Positions 33,989-40,224 of a DNA stretch of 64,000 nt are shown one piece after another (position 1 is the stretch's first letter; every line of letters starts with the position of its first letter). The position numbers and the translations under genes were made by a program. The notes beneath the pieces are model-generated. The model ran no database searches. It saw only the letters and a list, made by a program, of their open reading frames with translations, and was not told the DNA's origin. Source of the DNA: Bacilli bacterium (GTDB taxonomy: Bacteria > Bacillota_I > Bacilli_A > RF39 > UBA660); the NCBI GenBank assembly GCA_900768815.1, contig CAAGEE010000004.1:143796-207795 (forward strand), read 5' to 3'.

Positions 33989-34691
33989 GAAGATGTTAGT
34001 ATATGGAAGAAATGTTGCAAGAGAGTTGCTGGAAAATAATAAAAAAGTTCAAAAAATCATTTTGCAGGATGGGTTTAATGATAAAGAGATAAAATTACTT
34101 ATTGATTTAAAGAAAATACCGGTTCAATATAAGTCAAAAAGAGAAATTGATGATTTGGCTAATGGGGTACATCAAGGTATAATCTTATTTATTCCGGATT
34201 ACAAGTATAAATATTTAGATGATGTTTTAACAGATGATGCTTCATTTTTTGTACTTCTGGATCATATTGAAGATCCACATAATTTGGGAGCTATTGTTAG
34301 AACATGTGAAGCTGCTGGAGTAGATGCAATTATTATGCCTAGGGATAGACAAGTACAAGTTAATGCTACTGTTATGAAGACTAGTGTTGGTACTTTAGAG
34401 AATGTTGATATTGTTACTGTTTCTAACTTAAATAATACTATTTCTGAATTAAAGAAGAATGGTTTTTGGGTAGTTGGAACTGCACTTGAAGATAGTGTTG
34501 ATTATAGAAGTATTGATTATTCTTCTAAGATTGCATTAATTATAGGAAATGAAAATTCTGGTATGTCTAACTTGGTAAAGAAATCATGCGATTTTATTGC
34601 TAAAATACCAATGTATGGTATTACTAATAGTTTAAATGCATCTGTAGCAGCTGGAATTATGATATATGAGGTAATCCGTAATAGAAAGTAG
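33981..34691 (+). CDS. rlmB: 23S rRNA 2'-O-methyltransferase (SpoU family)
   Basis: TrmH/SpoU (SPOUT) methylase of 236 aa that in this position corresponds to RlmB/YacO, methylating G2251-type positions of 23S rRNA. Motifs 1-3: LLDHIEDPHNLGAIVRTCEA, LIIGNENSGMSNLVKKSCD and IPMYGITNSLNASVAAGI. N-terminal substrate-binding part is short. Start codon is uncertain: GTG 33981 inside mrnC or ATG 33993; neither has a strong ribosome site, pointing to coupling with mrnC. The NYN nuclease gene (yacP/rae1) usually next is missing; sigH follows directly. Confidence 0.9.
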   Translation: MIKKMLVYGRNVARELLENNKKVQKIILQDGFNDKEIKLLIDLKKIPVQYKSKREIDDLANGVHQGIILFIPDYKYKYLDDVLTDDASFFVLLDHIEDPHNLGAIVRTCEAAGVDAIIMPRDRQVQVNATVMKTSVGTLENVDIVTVSNLNNTISELKKNGFWVVGTALEDSVDYRSIDYSSKIALIIGNENSGMSNLVKKSCDFIAKIPMYGITNSLNASVAAGIMIYEVIRNRK

Positions 34692-34697
34692 GTATTT

Positions 34698-35279
34698 ATG
34701 GATTATAAAGATTTAAATGATTATGAAGTTGTTTATATGATTAGGGAAAATGATGATGATGCTAGGGAGATTATATTTAATAAATATATTCCGATAGTTA
34801 AGAGAATAGCTTCTAATTATTTGTCGTATGCTAAATTAGCTAAAATTGAATATGATGATTTAGTACAGGAGGGATTAATTGCTTTAAATATAGCAATTAA
34901 TAAATATAACGAGGAAACTGGACCTTTGTTTTATACTTTTGTAAGTGTTTGTGTAGAAAGAAGAATAATAACTTATTGTAGACGAATGAGTTCTTCTAAA
35001 CATTATGTTTTAAATAATGCATTATCAGATGATTCTTTATATGGCGTTTGTGATGATAAGACACCGGAATTTTATTTTAATGAGAGGTGTTTAGATAAGG
35101 AATTTATGCATTTTAAAAACATGTTTAATTTTAATGAGAGTTGTATTTTTGAACTTAGATATAATGGTTTTAGTTATAAGGAAATTAGTAGTCTTTTAGA
35201 TATTCCTGTTACTACTATTGATGGTAGATTATATAAAATGAGGAAAATTTTACACAATAAGATAAAAAAAGCTTTTTAG
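34698..35279 (+). CDS. sigH: RNA polymerase sigma factor, SigH-like
   Basis: A 193-aa sigma-70 factor (Bacillus SigH 218 aa). Region 2 is seen as EYDDLVQEGLIALNIAINKY and VERRIITYCRR (about 50-100), and region 4 as FELRYNGFSYKEISSLLDIP plus a helix-turn-helix (about 150-185). Its place after rlmB and before secE-nusG is that of sigH, the transition-state factor that starts sporulation, so the identity rests on both sequence and context. It lacks some of the region 2 N-terminal part. rpmG, which usually sits next, is not found here. Confidence 0.87.
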   Translation: MDYKDLNDYEVVYMIRENDDDAREIIFNKYIPIVKRIASNYLSYAKLAKIEYDDLVQEGLIALNIAINKYNEETGPLFYTFVSVCVERRIITYCRRMSSSKHYVLNNALSDDSLYGVCDDKTPEFYFNERCLDKEFMHFKNMFNFNESCIFELRYNGFSYKEISSLLDIPVTTIDGRLYKMRKILHNKIKKAF

Positions 35280-35326
35280 TATTTGTTTTTTCTAATTTTT
35301 TGTTTTACAATTATAGTAGGGTGAGT

Positions 35327-36037
35327 ATGATGATTGAAAATAAATTTAATTCATTTTCTAATAATAATATTACTCTTGCTGAATGGCTTTCTAATGGATA
35401 TAGTTCAGAGGAGATTCATACTCTTTTTGTCAATATGGATAAGGCTATGAAGTATTTACATGAGAGGGGAGTTTGTATTGATTCTTTTAACCCTAATAAT
35501 ATTGAGATTTTAAATGGTTCTCTTGATCAAATTAGATTTATGAATTTGGGTTATATTCCTGTAGGAAGTGCTGTTGTTAATAAAGAATATGTTAGAGATG
35601 ATATAGGACGTTCAGCCTTACTTCAAATTGGGATTTATGCTAATTGTTTGAATAATTTGAATCCTTCTTTTTTGAAAGAAAATTTTGAACGTTTTGAGAT
35701 GTTTTTGCCTGAGGGGGATATTCCGTACTACAAGGGTGTTGTTGAAAGACGTGCTGCTGTTTATTTTAGTGATTATGTTGCTGAAAAGAGTAAGAGGGAT
35801 TTGGAAGGACTTGAAACTGAATTAAATGAAGTAGGTGGAGTTGGTAAAGGTATTTCGCTAGTTAAGTCTAATGGTCATAGTTTGGTTGGTAACGATACTA
35901 CTAATAAGAGAATTAATGATTCTATATATAGAGATTTAAATGGGATTAATAATTCTGCCTATATTAGTTTTGTTTCAATACCATTTATTATTGCTGTTTT
36001 AGGTTTATTATTCATGTTAATTATGAGTTTTTCATGA
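35327..36037 (+). CDS. Unknown membrane-anchored protein with a possible degenerate kinase lobe
   Basis: A 236-aa protein starting MMIENK after AGTAGGGTGAGT. Residues 38-61 (MDKAMKYLHERG, then DSFNPNNIEI) resemble the helix-E/catalytic-loop stretch of protein kinases (LxxLHxxGxxHRDLKPxNIL), but the His-Arg-Asp and Lys are not kept, and the DFG position is only NLG. No ATP loop is seen. A single membrane helix closes the protein (about 212-235). If the reading is right, this would be a catalytically dead kinase-like domain, but coincidence is possible. Sits between sigH and secE where rpmG normally is. Confidence 0.5.
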   Translation: MMIENKFNSFSNNNITLAEWLSNGYSSEEIHTLFVNMDKAMKYLHERGVCIDSFNPNNIEILNGSLDQIRFMNLGYIPVGSAVVNKEYVRDDIGRSALLQIGIYANCLNNLNPSFLKENFERFEMFLPEGDIPYYKGVVERRAAVYFSDYVAEKSKRDLEGLETELNEVGGVGKGISLVKSNGHSLVGNDTTNKRINDSIYRDLNGINNSAYISFVSIPFIIAVLGLLFMLIMSFS

Positions 36038-36043
36038 TTTTAT

Positions 36044-36072
36044 TTGACATTTCTAGGTGTTTGTGCTATTTT
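36044..36072 (+). promoter_or_regulatory. Sigma-A promoter of secE-nusG
   Basis: TTGACA (36044-36049), 17-bp spacer, TATTTT (36067-36072), with TGTG upstream of the -10. Confidence 0.75.
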
Positions 36073-36078
36073 AATGGT

Positions 36079-36100
36079 GAGCACTTGGAAGTGTTTTTAT
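36079..36100 (+). terminator. Small hairpin in the secE leader, possible attenuator
   Basis: GAGCACT and AGTGTTT (with two G-U) around TGGA, then TTATTTT. It lies downstream of the secE promoter, so it could end upstream transcription or attenuate secE. Confidence 0.45.
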
Positions 36101-36133
36101 TTTGAAAAAATTATCTAAGGAGAATGATAGGAT

Positions 36134-36424
36134 ATGGCTGTAAAGGAAAAAGATAAGTCTATTAAGAAAAATGCAGTTGAAAAAAAGAATAAAAAAGAAG
36201 TTAAATCTACTAATAATAAAGATTCTGGAAAGAGACAAAGTCTTTGGGTAAGATTTAGAATATTTTGCCATGGTGTTAAGAGTGAAACTTCTAGAGTTCA
36301 TTGGCCTAACAAAAAAGATATGGTTAAATATTCTATTGCAACTATTGTATTTATTGTTTTTTGTTCACTATTCTTTTATTTAATTGAGATTATTTTTGCT
36401 CTAATTCAATCATTAGTAAAGTAG
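36134..36424 (+). CDS. secE: Preprotein translocase subunit SecE
   Basis: Essential subunit that clamps SecY in the membrane. The 96-aa protein has one membrane helix (about 65-90) preceded by the conserved amphipathic GVKSETSRVHWPNKKD stretch (about 48-62). Residues 1-38 form a Lys-rich extension, longer than in Bacillus (59 aa in total). It is the first gene of the secE-nusG unit, with its own promoter, and ATAAGGAGAATGATAGGAT gives the ribosome site. Confidence 0.93.
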   Translation: MAVKEKDKSIKKNAVEKKNKKEVKSTNNKDSGKRQSLWVRFRIFCHGVKSETSRVHWPNKKDMVKYSIATIVFIVFCSLFFYLIEIIFALIQSLVK

Positions 36425-36433
36425 GAGGTAATT

Positions 36434-36967
36434 ATGGATAAACAATGGTATGTAGTTAATACTTATTCTGGTCATGAGAATAAAGTAAAAGAAAAACTTG
36501 AAATGCGTGCTGAATCTATGGATATGCAAGATTATATTTTTAGAGTTGTAATTCCAGAAGAGAAAGTTGTTGAAGTTAAAGATGGTGTAACTAAGGAAAA
36601 AGTTAAAAAGATGTTTCCTGGTTATATATTAGTTGAAATGGTTATGACAGATGAGGCTTGGTATGTTGTGCGTAATACTCCTGGGGTTACTGGTTTCATT
36701 GGATCATCTGGTAAAGGTGCTAAACCTACACCATTACAACCTTATGAAGTTGATAAAATATTAGGTAATATGGGCATTAGTAGACTTGATGTTGATAAAG
36801 AACTTACCGAAGGTACTAAGGTTAAGATTATATCTGGACCTTTCAATGGTATGTTCGGTAAGGTTGATTCTGTTGACCTTCAAACTCAAAAAGTTATGTT
36901 ACTTGTTGATTTGTTTGGACAAGAAACTTCTGTTGAAGTTGAGTTGGGTCAAATAGAAAAAGCATAA
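36434..36967 (+). CDS. nusG: Transcription elongation/antitermination factor NusG
   Basis: NusG (177 aa) binds RNA polymerase and modulates pausing, termination and coupling. The NGN domain starts WYVVNTYSGHENKVKEKLE and includes KMFPGYILVEMVMTDEAWYV and RNTPGVTGFIG. The C-terminal KOW domain is seen as GTKVKIISGPFNGMFGKVD. It lies ten bases from secE with an AGGAGGT site. A second promoter follows between it and rplK. Confidence 0.97.
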   Translation: MDKQWYVVNTYSGHENKVKEKLEMRAESMDMQDYIFRVVIPEEKVVEVKDGVTKEKVKKMFPGYILVEMVMTDEAWYVVRNTPGVTGFIGSSGKGAKPTPLQPYEVDKILGNMGISRLDVDKELTEGTKVKIISGPFNGMFGKVDSVDLQTQKVMLLVDLFGQETSVEVELGQIEKA

Positions 36968-36972
36968 AGTGC

Positions 36973-37001
36973 TTGAAATATATAAGACTTTGTGTTATTA
37001 T
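36973..37001 (+). promoter_or_regulatory. Sigma-A promoter of rplK-rplA
   Basis: TTGAAA (36973-36978), 17-bp spacer, TATTAT (36996-37001), with a TGTG element before the -10. Confidence 0.75.
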
Positions 37002-37007
37002 TTAGGG

Positions 37008-37096
37008 GCTATATTTAATTTAATATAGATTTAGTGGGAAGCATGGTTTGCATTTATTAAGCGGGAATCAAGCTATTTGGACCACTCGCGAAAACT
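37008..37096 (+). promoter_or_regulatory. Structured leader upstream of rplK
   Basis: CTATAT and ATATAG (about 37009-37028) form a hairpin, and AGTGG with CCACT closes a second stem around GCGGGAATCAAGCT. Firmicutes commonly carry such a stem here and it may bind a ribosomal protein, but the ligand is inference. Confidence 0.5.
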
Positions 37097-37120
37097 AAAA
37101 ATTTATAGGAGGTGTTTTTC

Positions 37121-37552
37121 GTGGCAAAGGAAGCAATAAGAAAAATAAAATTACAAATTCCAGCAGGAAAAGCTACACCAGCTCCACCAGTAGGAACTGT
37201 TTTAGGTCCAGCAGGAATCAATCTTCAAGATTTTTGTACTAAGTATAATGACGCTACAAGAGAAAAAATGGGTGACATTTTACCAGTAGAAATTTCTGTT
37301 TATGATGATAGAAGTTTTGATTTTGTAATTAAAACTCCACCAGCTAGTTTCTTATTAAAGAAATATGCAAAGGTTAATAAGGGAGCTGTTAAGGCTTCAA
37401 AAGAAGTTGTTGGTACTATTACTGAAGCTCAATTAAGAGAAATAGCAGAAATTAAGTTGCCTGACTTAAATGCATATTCTGTTGAAGAAGCTATGAAGAT
37501 TGTAGCTGGTACAGCTAAAAACATGGGAATTGCTGTTGAAGGTCAAGAGTAA
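37121..37552 (+). CDS. rplK: 50S ribosomal protein L11
   Basis: L11 (143 aa) binds the GTPase centre of 23S rRNA and senses uncharged tRNA through RelA-type enzymes. Signature stretches: KLQIPAGKATPAPPVGTVLG, GPAGINLQDFC, VIKTPPASFLLKKYA and GTAKNMGIAVEG. The start is GTG at 37121 after AGGAGGTG; an upstream in-frame codon at 37112 falls on the ribosome site itself. It has its own promoter and leader. Confidence 0.97.
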   Translation: MAKEAIRKIKLQIPAGKATPAPPVGTVLGPAGINLQDFCTKYNDATREKMGDILPVEISVYDDRSFDFVIKTPPASFLLKKYAKVNKGAVKASKEVVGTITEAQLREIAEIKLPDLNAYSVEEAMKIVAGTAKNMGIAVEGQE

Positions 37553-37581
37553 TTCTAGTAATTAAACATATAGGTTTAACC

Positions 37582-37627
37582 TATGTGGAAGGAATTAGAT
37601 AATAAATAAATCCGCTTTTACCACATA
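37582..37627 (+). promoter_or_regulatory. Stem between rplK and rplA
   Basis: TATGTGG (37582-37588) and CCACATA (37621-37627) pair over a 32-nt loop next to the rplA ribosome site. ATAGG and CCTAT (37570-37584) offer an alternative small hairpin. Likely translational control of rplA (L1), inferred from position. Confidence 0.5.
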
Positions 37628-37640
37628 AGGAGGAAAGAAA

Positions 37641-38336
37641 ATGAAAAGAAGAAGTAAGAAATATACTGAAGCTCTTTCAAAAATAGAAAAGAATAAAGTA
37701 TACACTAAAGAAGAAGCTATTAAGTTAGTTAAAGAAACATCTACTAGTTCATTTGATGGATCTGTTGAAGTTGCTATGAGATTAAATCTTGATACTAAGA
37801 AAGCAGAACAACAATTAAGAGGTGCAATCGTACTTCCTAAGGGAACTGGTAAGACTAAGAAAGTATTAGTAATTGCTAAAGGTGATAAGGCTAACCAAGC
37901 AAGAGAAGCTGGTGCTGACTATGTTGGCGACGTAGATATGCTTGAAAAGATTGAAAAAGAAAATTGGTTTGATTTCGATACTATGATTGCTACACCTGAT
38001 ATGATGCCATTACTTGGTAAATTAGGTAAGGTTTTAGGACCTAAAGGTTTAATGCCAAACCCTAAGACTGGTACAGTTACTATGGACGTTACTAAAGCTG
38101 TTGAAGAAGTAAAGGCTGGACGTGTTGAATATAGAACTGATAGTTATGGTAATATTCATGGTATTATTGGTAAAGTATCTTTCTCAGATGAAGACTTACT
38201 TGCTAACTTAAATGCATTTGTTACACACATAATTAAATTAAGACCTGCAACAGTTAAAGGTGATTATGTTAAGAACATTTCTGTAGCTTCTACAATGGGT
38301 CCTGGAATTAAAGTTGAAAATAGCTTTGACAAATAG
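37641..38336 (+). CDS. rplA: 50S ribosomal protein L1
   Basis: L1 (231 aa) forms the L1 stalk and in other bacteria represses its own operon. KRSKKYTEAL at the N-terminus, SVEVAMRLNLDTKKAEQQLR, RGAIVLPKGTGKTKKVLVIA and GKLGKVLGPKGLMPNPK are diagnostic. TAAGGAGGAAAG precedes the ATG. The last codons contain the -35 of the rplJ promoter. Confidence 0.97.
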   Translation: MKRRSKKYTEALSKIEKNKVYTKEEAIKLVKETSTSSFDGSVEVAMRLNLDTKKAEQQLRGAIVLPKGTGKTKKVLVIAKGDKANQAREAGADYVGDVDMLEKIEKENWFDFDTMIATPDMMPLLGKLGKVLGPKGLMPNPKTGTVTMDVTKAVEEVKAGRVEYRTDSYGNIHGIIGKVSFSDEDLLANLNAFVTHIIKLRPATVKGDYVKNISVASTMGPGIKVENSFDK

Positions 38337-38354
38337 GATTTAATAAGTTATAAT
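38326..38354 (+). promoter_or_regulatory. Perfect consensus sigma-A promoter of rplJ-rplL
   Basis: TTGACA (38326-38331), 17-bp spacer, TATAAT (38349-38354). The -35 lies within the end of rplA. Confidence 0.88.
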
Positions 38355-38359
38355 AAAGA

Positions 38360-38470
38360 CAATTTGTTGGTGCCATAGACAGTAGGTGTTGATGTAAATC
38401 CTACCGAGGACTTTAGTTAGTATGAAAAGTTTCTTGACAGTCTATGTTTAAGAAACTTTTTTATGGCATC
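38360..38470 (+). promoter_or_regulatory. L10 leader with alternative hairpins
   Basis: An 11-bp hairpin (AAAAGTTTCTT, 38425-38435, with AAGAAACTTTT, 38450-38460) runs into six T and looks like a terminator. CATAGAC (38374-38380) pairs with GTCTATG (38440-38446) in its loop, and GCCAT with ATGGC (38463-38467) extends a competing fold. The layout fits the Firmicutes L10 leader, which binds L10(L12)4 and causes feedback. Confidence 0.8.
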
Positions 38471-38497
38471 CTTACATAAATAATGAGGAGGTGTTTT

Positions 38498-38989
38498 ATG
38501 GCAAGTGAAGCAATCTTAAAGCAAAAACAAGGTGTAATTGATGAGATTAAAGATCGTATTCAAGGAGCTACTACTATAGTTTTATTCGATTATCGTGGTA
38601 TGACTGATAGTGAAGCTAAAGAATTACGTATCAAATTAAGAGAATCTAATTCTGATTACAAAATTTATAAGAATACTTTAATGTCTCGTGCCTTTAATGA
38701 TTTAGGTATTGACTTAAATGATTCTTTAAATGGACCTAGTGCTTTTGCATTTGGTACAGATCAAATAGCACCAATTAAGATTTTATCTGATTTTGCTAAA
38801 AGTCATCCAGCATTAGTTTTAAAAGTAGGGATTGTAGATGGAGAGAAAGCTGATCAAGCTAAGTTAGCAGAATATGCTACTATACCATCAAGAGAAGGTC
38901 TACTTACTATGCTTGCTGGTGGTATGATGGGTATCGCAAGAGACTTATCAATCTGCTTAGACTTATATAGTCAACAAAAAGAAGATTAA
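38498..38989 (+). CDS. rplJ: 50S ribosomal protein L10
   Basis: L10 (163 aa) anchors the L7/L12 dimers at the stalk base. GATTIVLFDYRGMTDSEAKE-type sequence (about 25-44), YKIYKNTLMSRAF and the C-terminal YATIPSREGLLTMLAGGMMG helix that binds L7/L12. I used ATG 38498 (GAGGAGGTG six bases upstream); a GTG at 38483 upstream is unlikely. Controlled by its own leader and a perfect promoter. Confidence 0.97.
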   Translation: MASEAILKQKQGVIDEIKDRIQGATTIVLFDYRGMTDSEAKELRIKLRESNSDYKIYKNTLMSRAFNDLGIDLNDSLNGPSAFAFGTDQIAPIKILSDFAKSHPALVLKVGIVDGEKADQAKLAEYATIPSREGLLTMLAGGMMGIARDLSICLDLYSQQKED

Positions 38990-39026
38990 TTAAAAAATAA
39001 AATATAATTATAGGAGGAATAGGAAA

Positions 39027-39395
39027 ATGGCTAAATTAACAAGAGACGAATTTATCAGTAGTTTAAAAGAAATGAATTTATTAGAAATTAAGGAATTAGT
39101 AGATGCAATGAAGGAAGAATTTGGTGTAGATCCAAGTGCTGTTGCTGTTGCTGCACCAGCTGCTGGAGCTACTGCTGATGAAGGCCCAAGCACAGTTACT
39201 GTTTCAATAGCTGATGCTGGAGCTGCTAAAGTTGCAGTTATTAAAGTTGTTAAAGAAATTACTGGTTTAGGATTAAAAGAGTCTAAAGATATCGTTGATT
39301 CAAACGGTGTTGTTAAAGAAAATATTGCTAAAGCTGAAGCTGATGAAATTAAAGCTAAATTAGAAGAAGCTGGAGCTACTGTAGAAGTTAAATAA
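39027..39395 (+). CDS. rplL: 50S ribosomal protein L7/L12
   Basis: Stalk protein of 122 aa recruiting translational GTPases. N-terminal dimerisation domain (LTRDEFISSLKEMNLLEIKE), Ala-rich hinge (about 36-55) and the C-terminal factor-binding domain (KVAVIKVVKEITGLGLKESK). TAGGAGGAATAGGAAA precedes the ATG. A terminator begins inside the last codons. Confidence 0.97.
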   Translation: MAKLTRDEFISSLKEMNLLEIKELVDAMKEEFGVDPSAVAVAAPAAGATADEGPSTVTVSIADAGAAKVAVIKVVKEITGLGLKESKDIVDSNGVVKENIAKAEADEIKAKLEEAGATVEVK

Positions 39396-39412
39396 TTAAC
39401 TTCTCTTTTTTT
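39383..39412 (+). terminator. Intrinsic terminator of rplL
   Basis: AGAAGTTA (39383-39390) and TAACTTCT (39397-39404) with the stop codon in the loop, followed by seven T. Confidence 0.88.
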
Positions 39413-39443
39413 GTAAAATTTTGTAAAAAATATTAAAAAATGT

Positions 39444-39472
39444 TTGACATATATTTTGTTTTGTTGTAATAT
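39444..39472 (+). promoter_or_regulatory. Sigma-A promoter of rsmC
   Basis: TTGACA (39444-39449), 17-bp spacer, TAATAT (39467-39472). Confidence 0.75.
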
Positions 39473-39479
39473 ATGTTTC

Positions 39480-39530
39480 GAAAGGAAGAAAACTGATATT
39501 TTTATAATGGTTTTCTTCTTTCTTTTTTTT
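39480..39530 (+). terminator. Strong terminator in the rsmC leader (candidate attenuator)
   Basis: GAAAGGAAGAAAAC (39480-39493) pairs with GTTTTCTTCTTTC (39510-39522), one base bulged, followed by eight T. It begins at the expected start of the rsmC transcript and ends one base before the AAGGAG ribosome site. Confidence 0.75.
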
Positions 39531-39543
39531 AAGGAGATTAAAA

Positions 39544-40128
39544 ATGGGACAATATTTTACTAACGAGAAATTACCTAGTAATGTTCGAAAGACTGAATGC
39601 TTTGTACTAGGACATAAGTTTACATTTTTAACTGATAATGGTGTTTTTTCAAAAGACGGTTTGGATTTTGGCAGTAGACTTCTTCTTGAGACAATCCCGC
39701 TTGGAGAGGTTGGAGGCAAAATTCTTGATATGGGTTGCGGTTATGGAGTTTTTGGCGTTGTTATAGGTAAACTTACGGGAGCACATGTTGATATGGTTGA
39801 TGTTAACTTACGTGCTATGCATCTGGCTGTTAGAAACGCAAAGGAAAATGGTGTTTCTAATGTAGATGTTTTTGAAAGTAATGTTTATGAAAATGTTAAA
39901 TCAAAATACTCTACTATAGTTACTAATCCTCCGATAAGGGCTGGTAAAAAGATAGTCTATGATATAGTGATGAATGCAAAGAATCACTTAGAAAAAGATG
40001 GAAAGCTTTTTGTGGTTATTCGTAAAGAGCAGGGAGCAAAATCGCTAATTATCGACTTAAAAAAAATATACAATGTTGATATATTGGAAAAGAGTAAAGG
40101 ATTTTTTATAATTAAATGCAGTTTGTAA
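39544..40128 (+). CDS. rsmC: Class I methyltransferase, RsmC-like (YbxB)
   Basis: A 194-aa N2-guanine methyltransferase corresponding to Bacillus ybxB between rplL and rpoB, a one-domain version of RsmC (16S rRNA G1207). SAM motif DMGCGYGVFG, acidic MVDVNLRA, catalytic motif TNPPIRAGK. GLDFGSRLLLE before motif I is typical. The gene has its own near-consensus promoter, with a terminator-like hairpin in between, so expression may be attenuated. The -35 of the rpoB promoter directly follows its stop. Confidence 0.88.
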   Translation: MGQYFTNEKLPSNVRKTECFVLGHKFTFLTDNGVFSKDGLDFGSRLLLETIPLGEVGGKILDMGCGYGVFGVVIGKLTGAHVDMVDVNLRAMHLAVRNAKENGVSNVDVFESNVYENVKSKYSTIVTNPPIRAGKKIVYDIVMNAKNHLEKDGKLFVVIRKEQGAKSLIIDLKKIYNVDILEKSKGFFIIKCSL

Positions 40129-40157
40129 TTGACAAGTTATTATCTTCAGTAGATAAT
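40129..40157 (+). promoter_or_regulatory. Sigma-A promoter of rpoB-rpoC
   Basis: TTGACA (40129-40134), 17-bp spacer, GATAAT (40152-40157). Confidence 0.8.
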
Positions 40158-40224
40158 ATAGGTTACTGACTTTGTTTTAATAACAAAAATCTATCAGAAA
40201 AAATATTGTGTGGGGTGAAAAAGA

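Noticed and set aside
36961..37110. tRNA gene between nusG and rplK
   Set aside because: No cloverleaf or T-loop GTTCGA is present; the structure fits an rplK leader.
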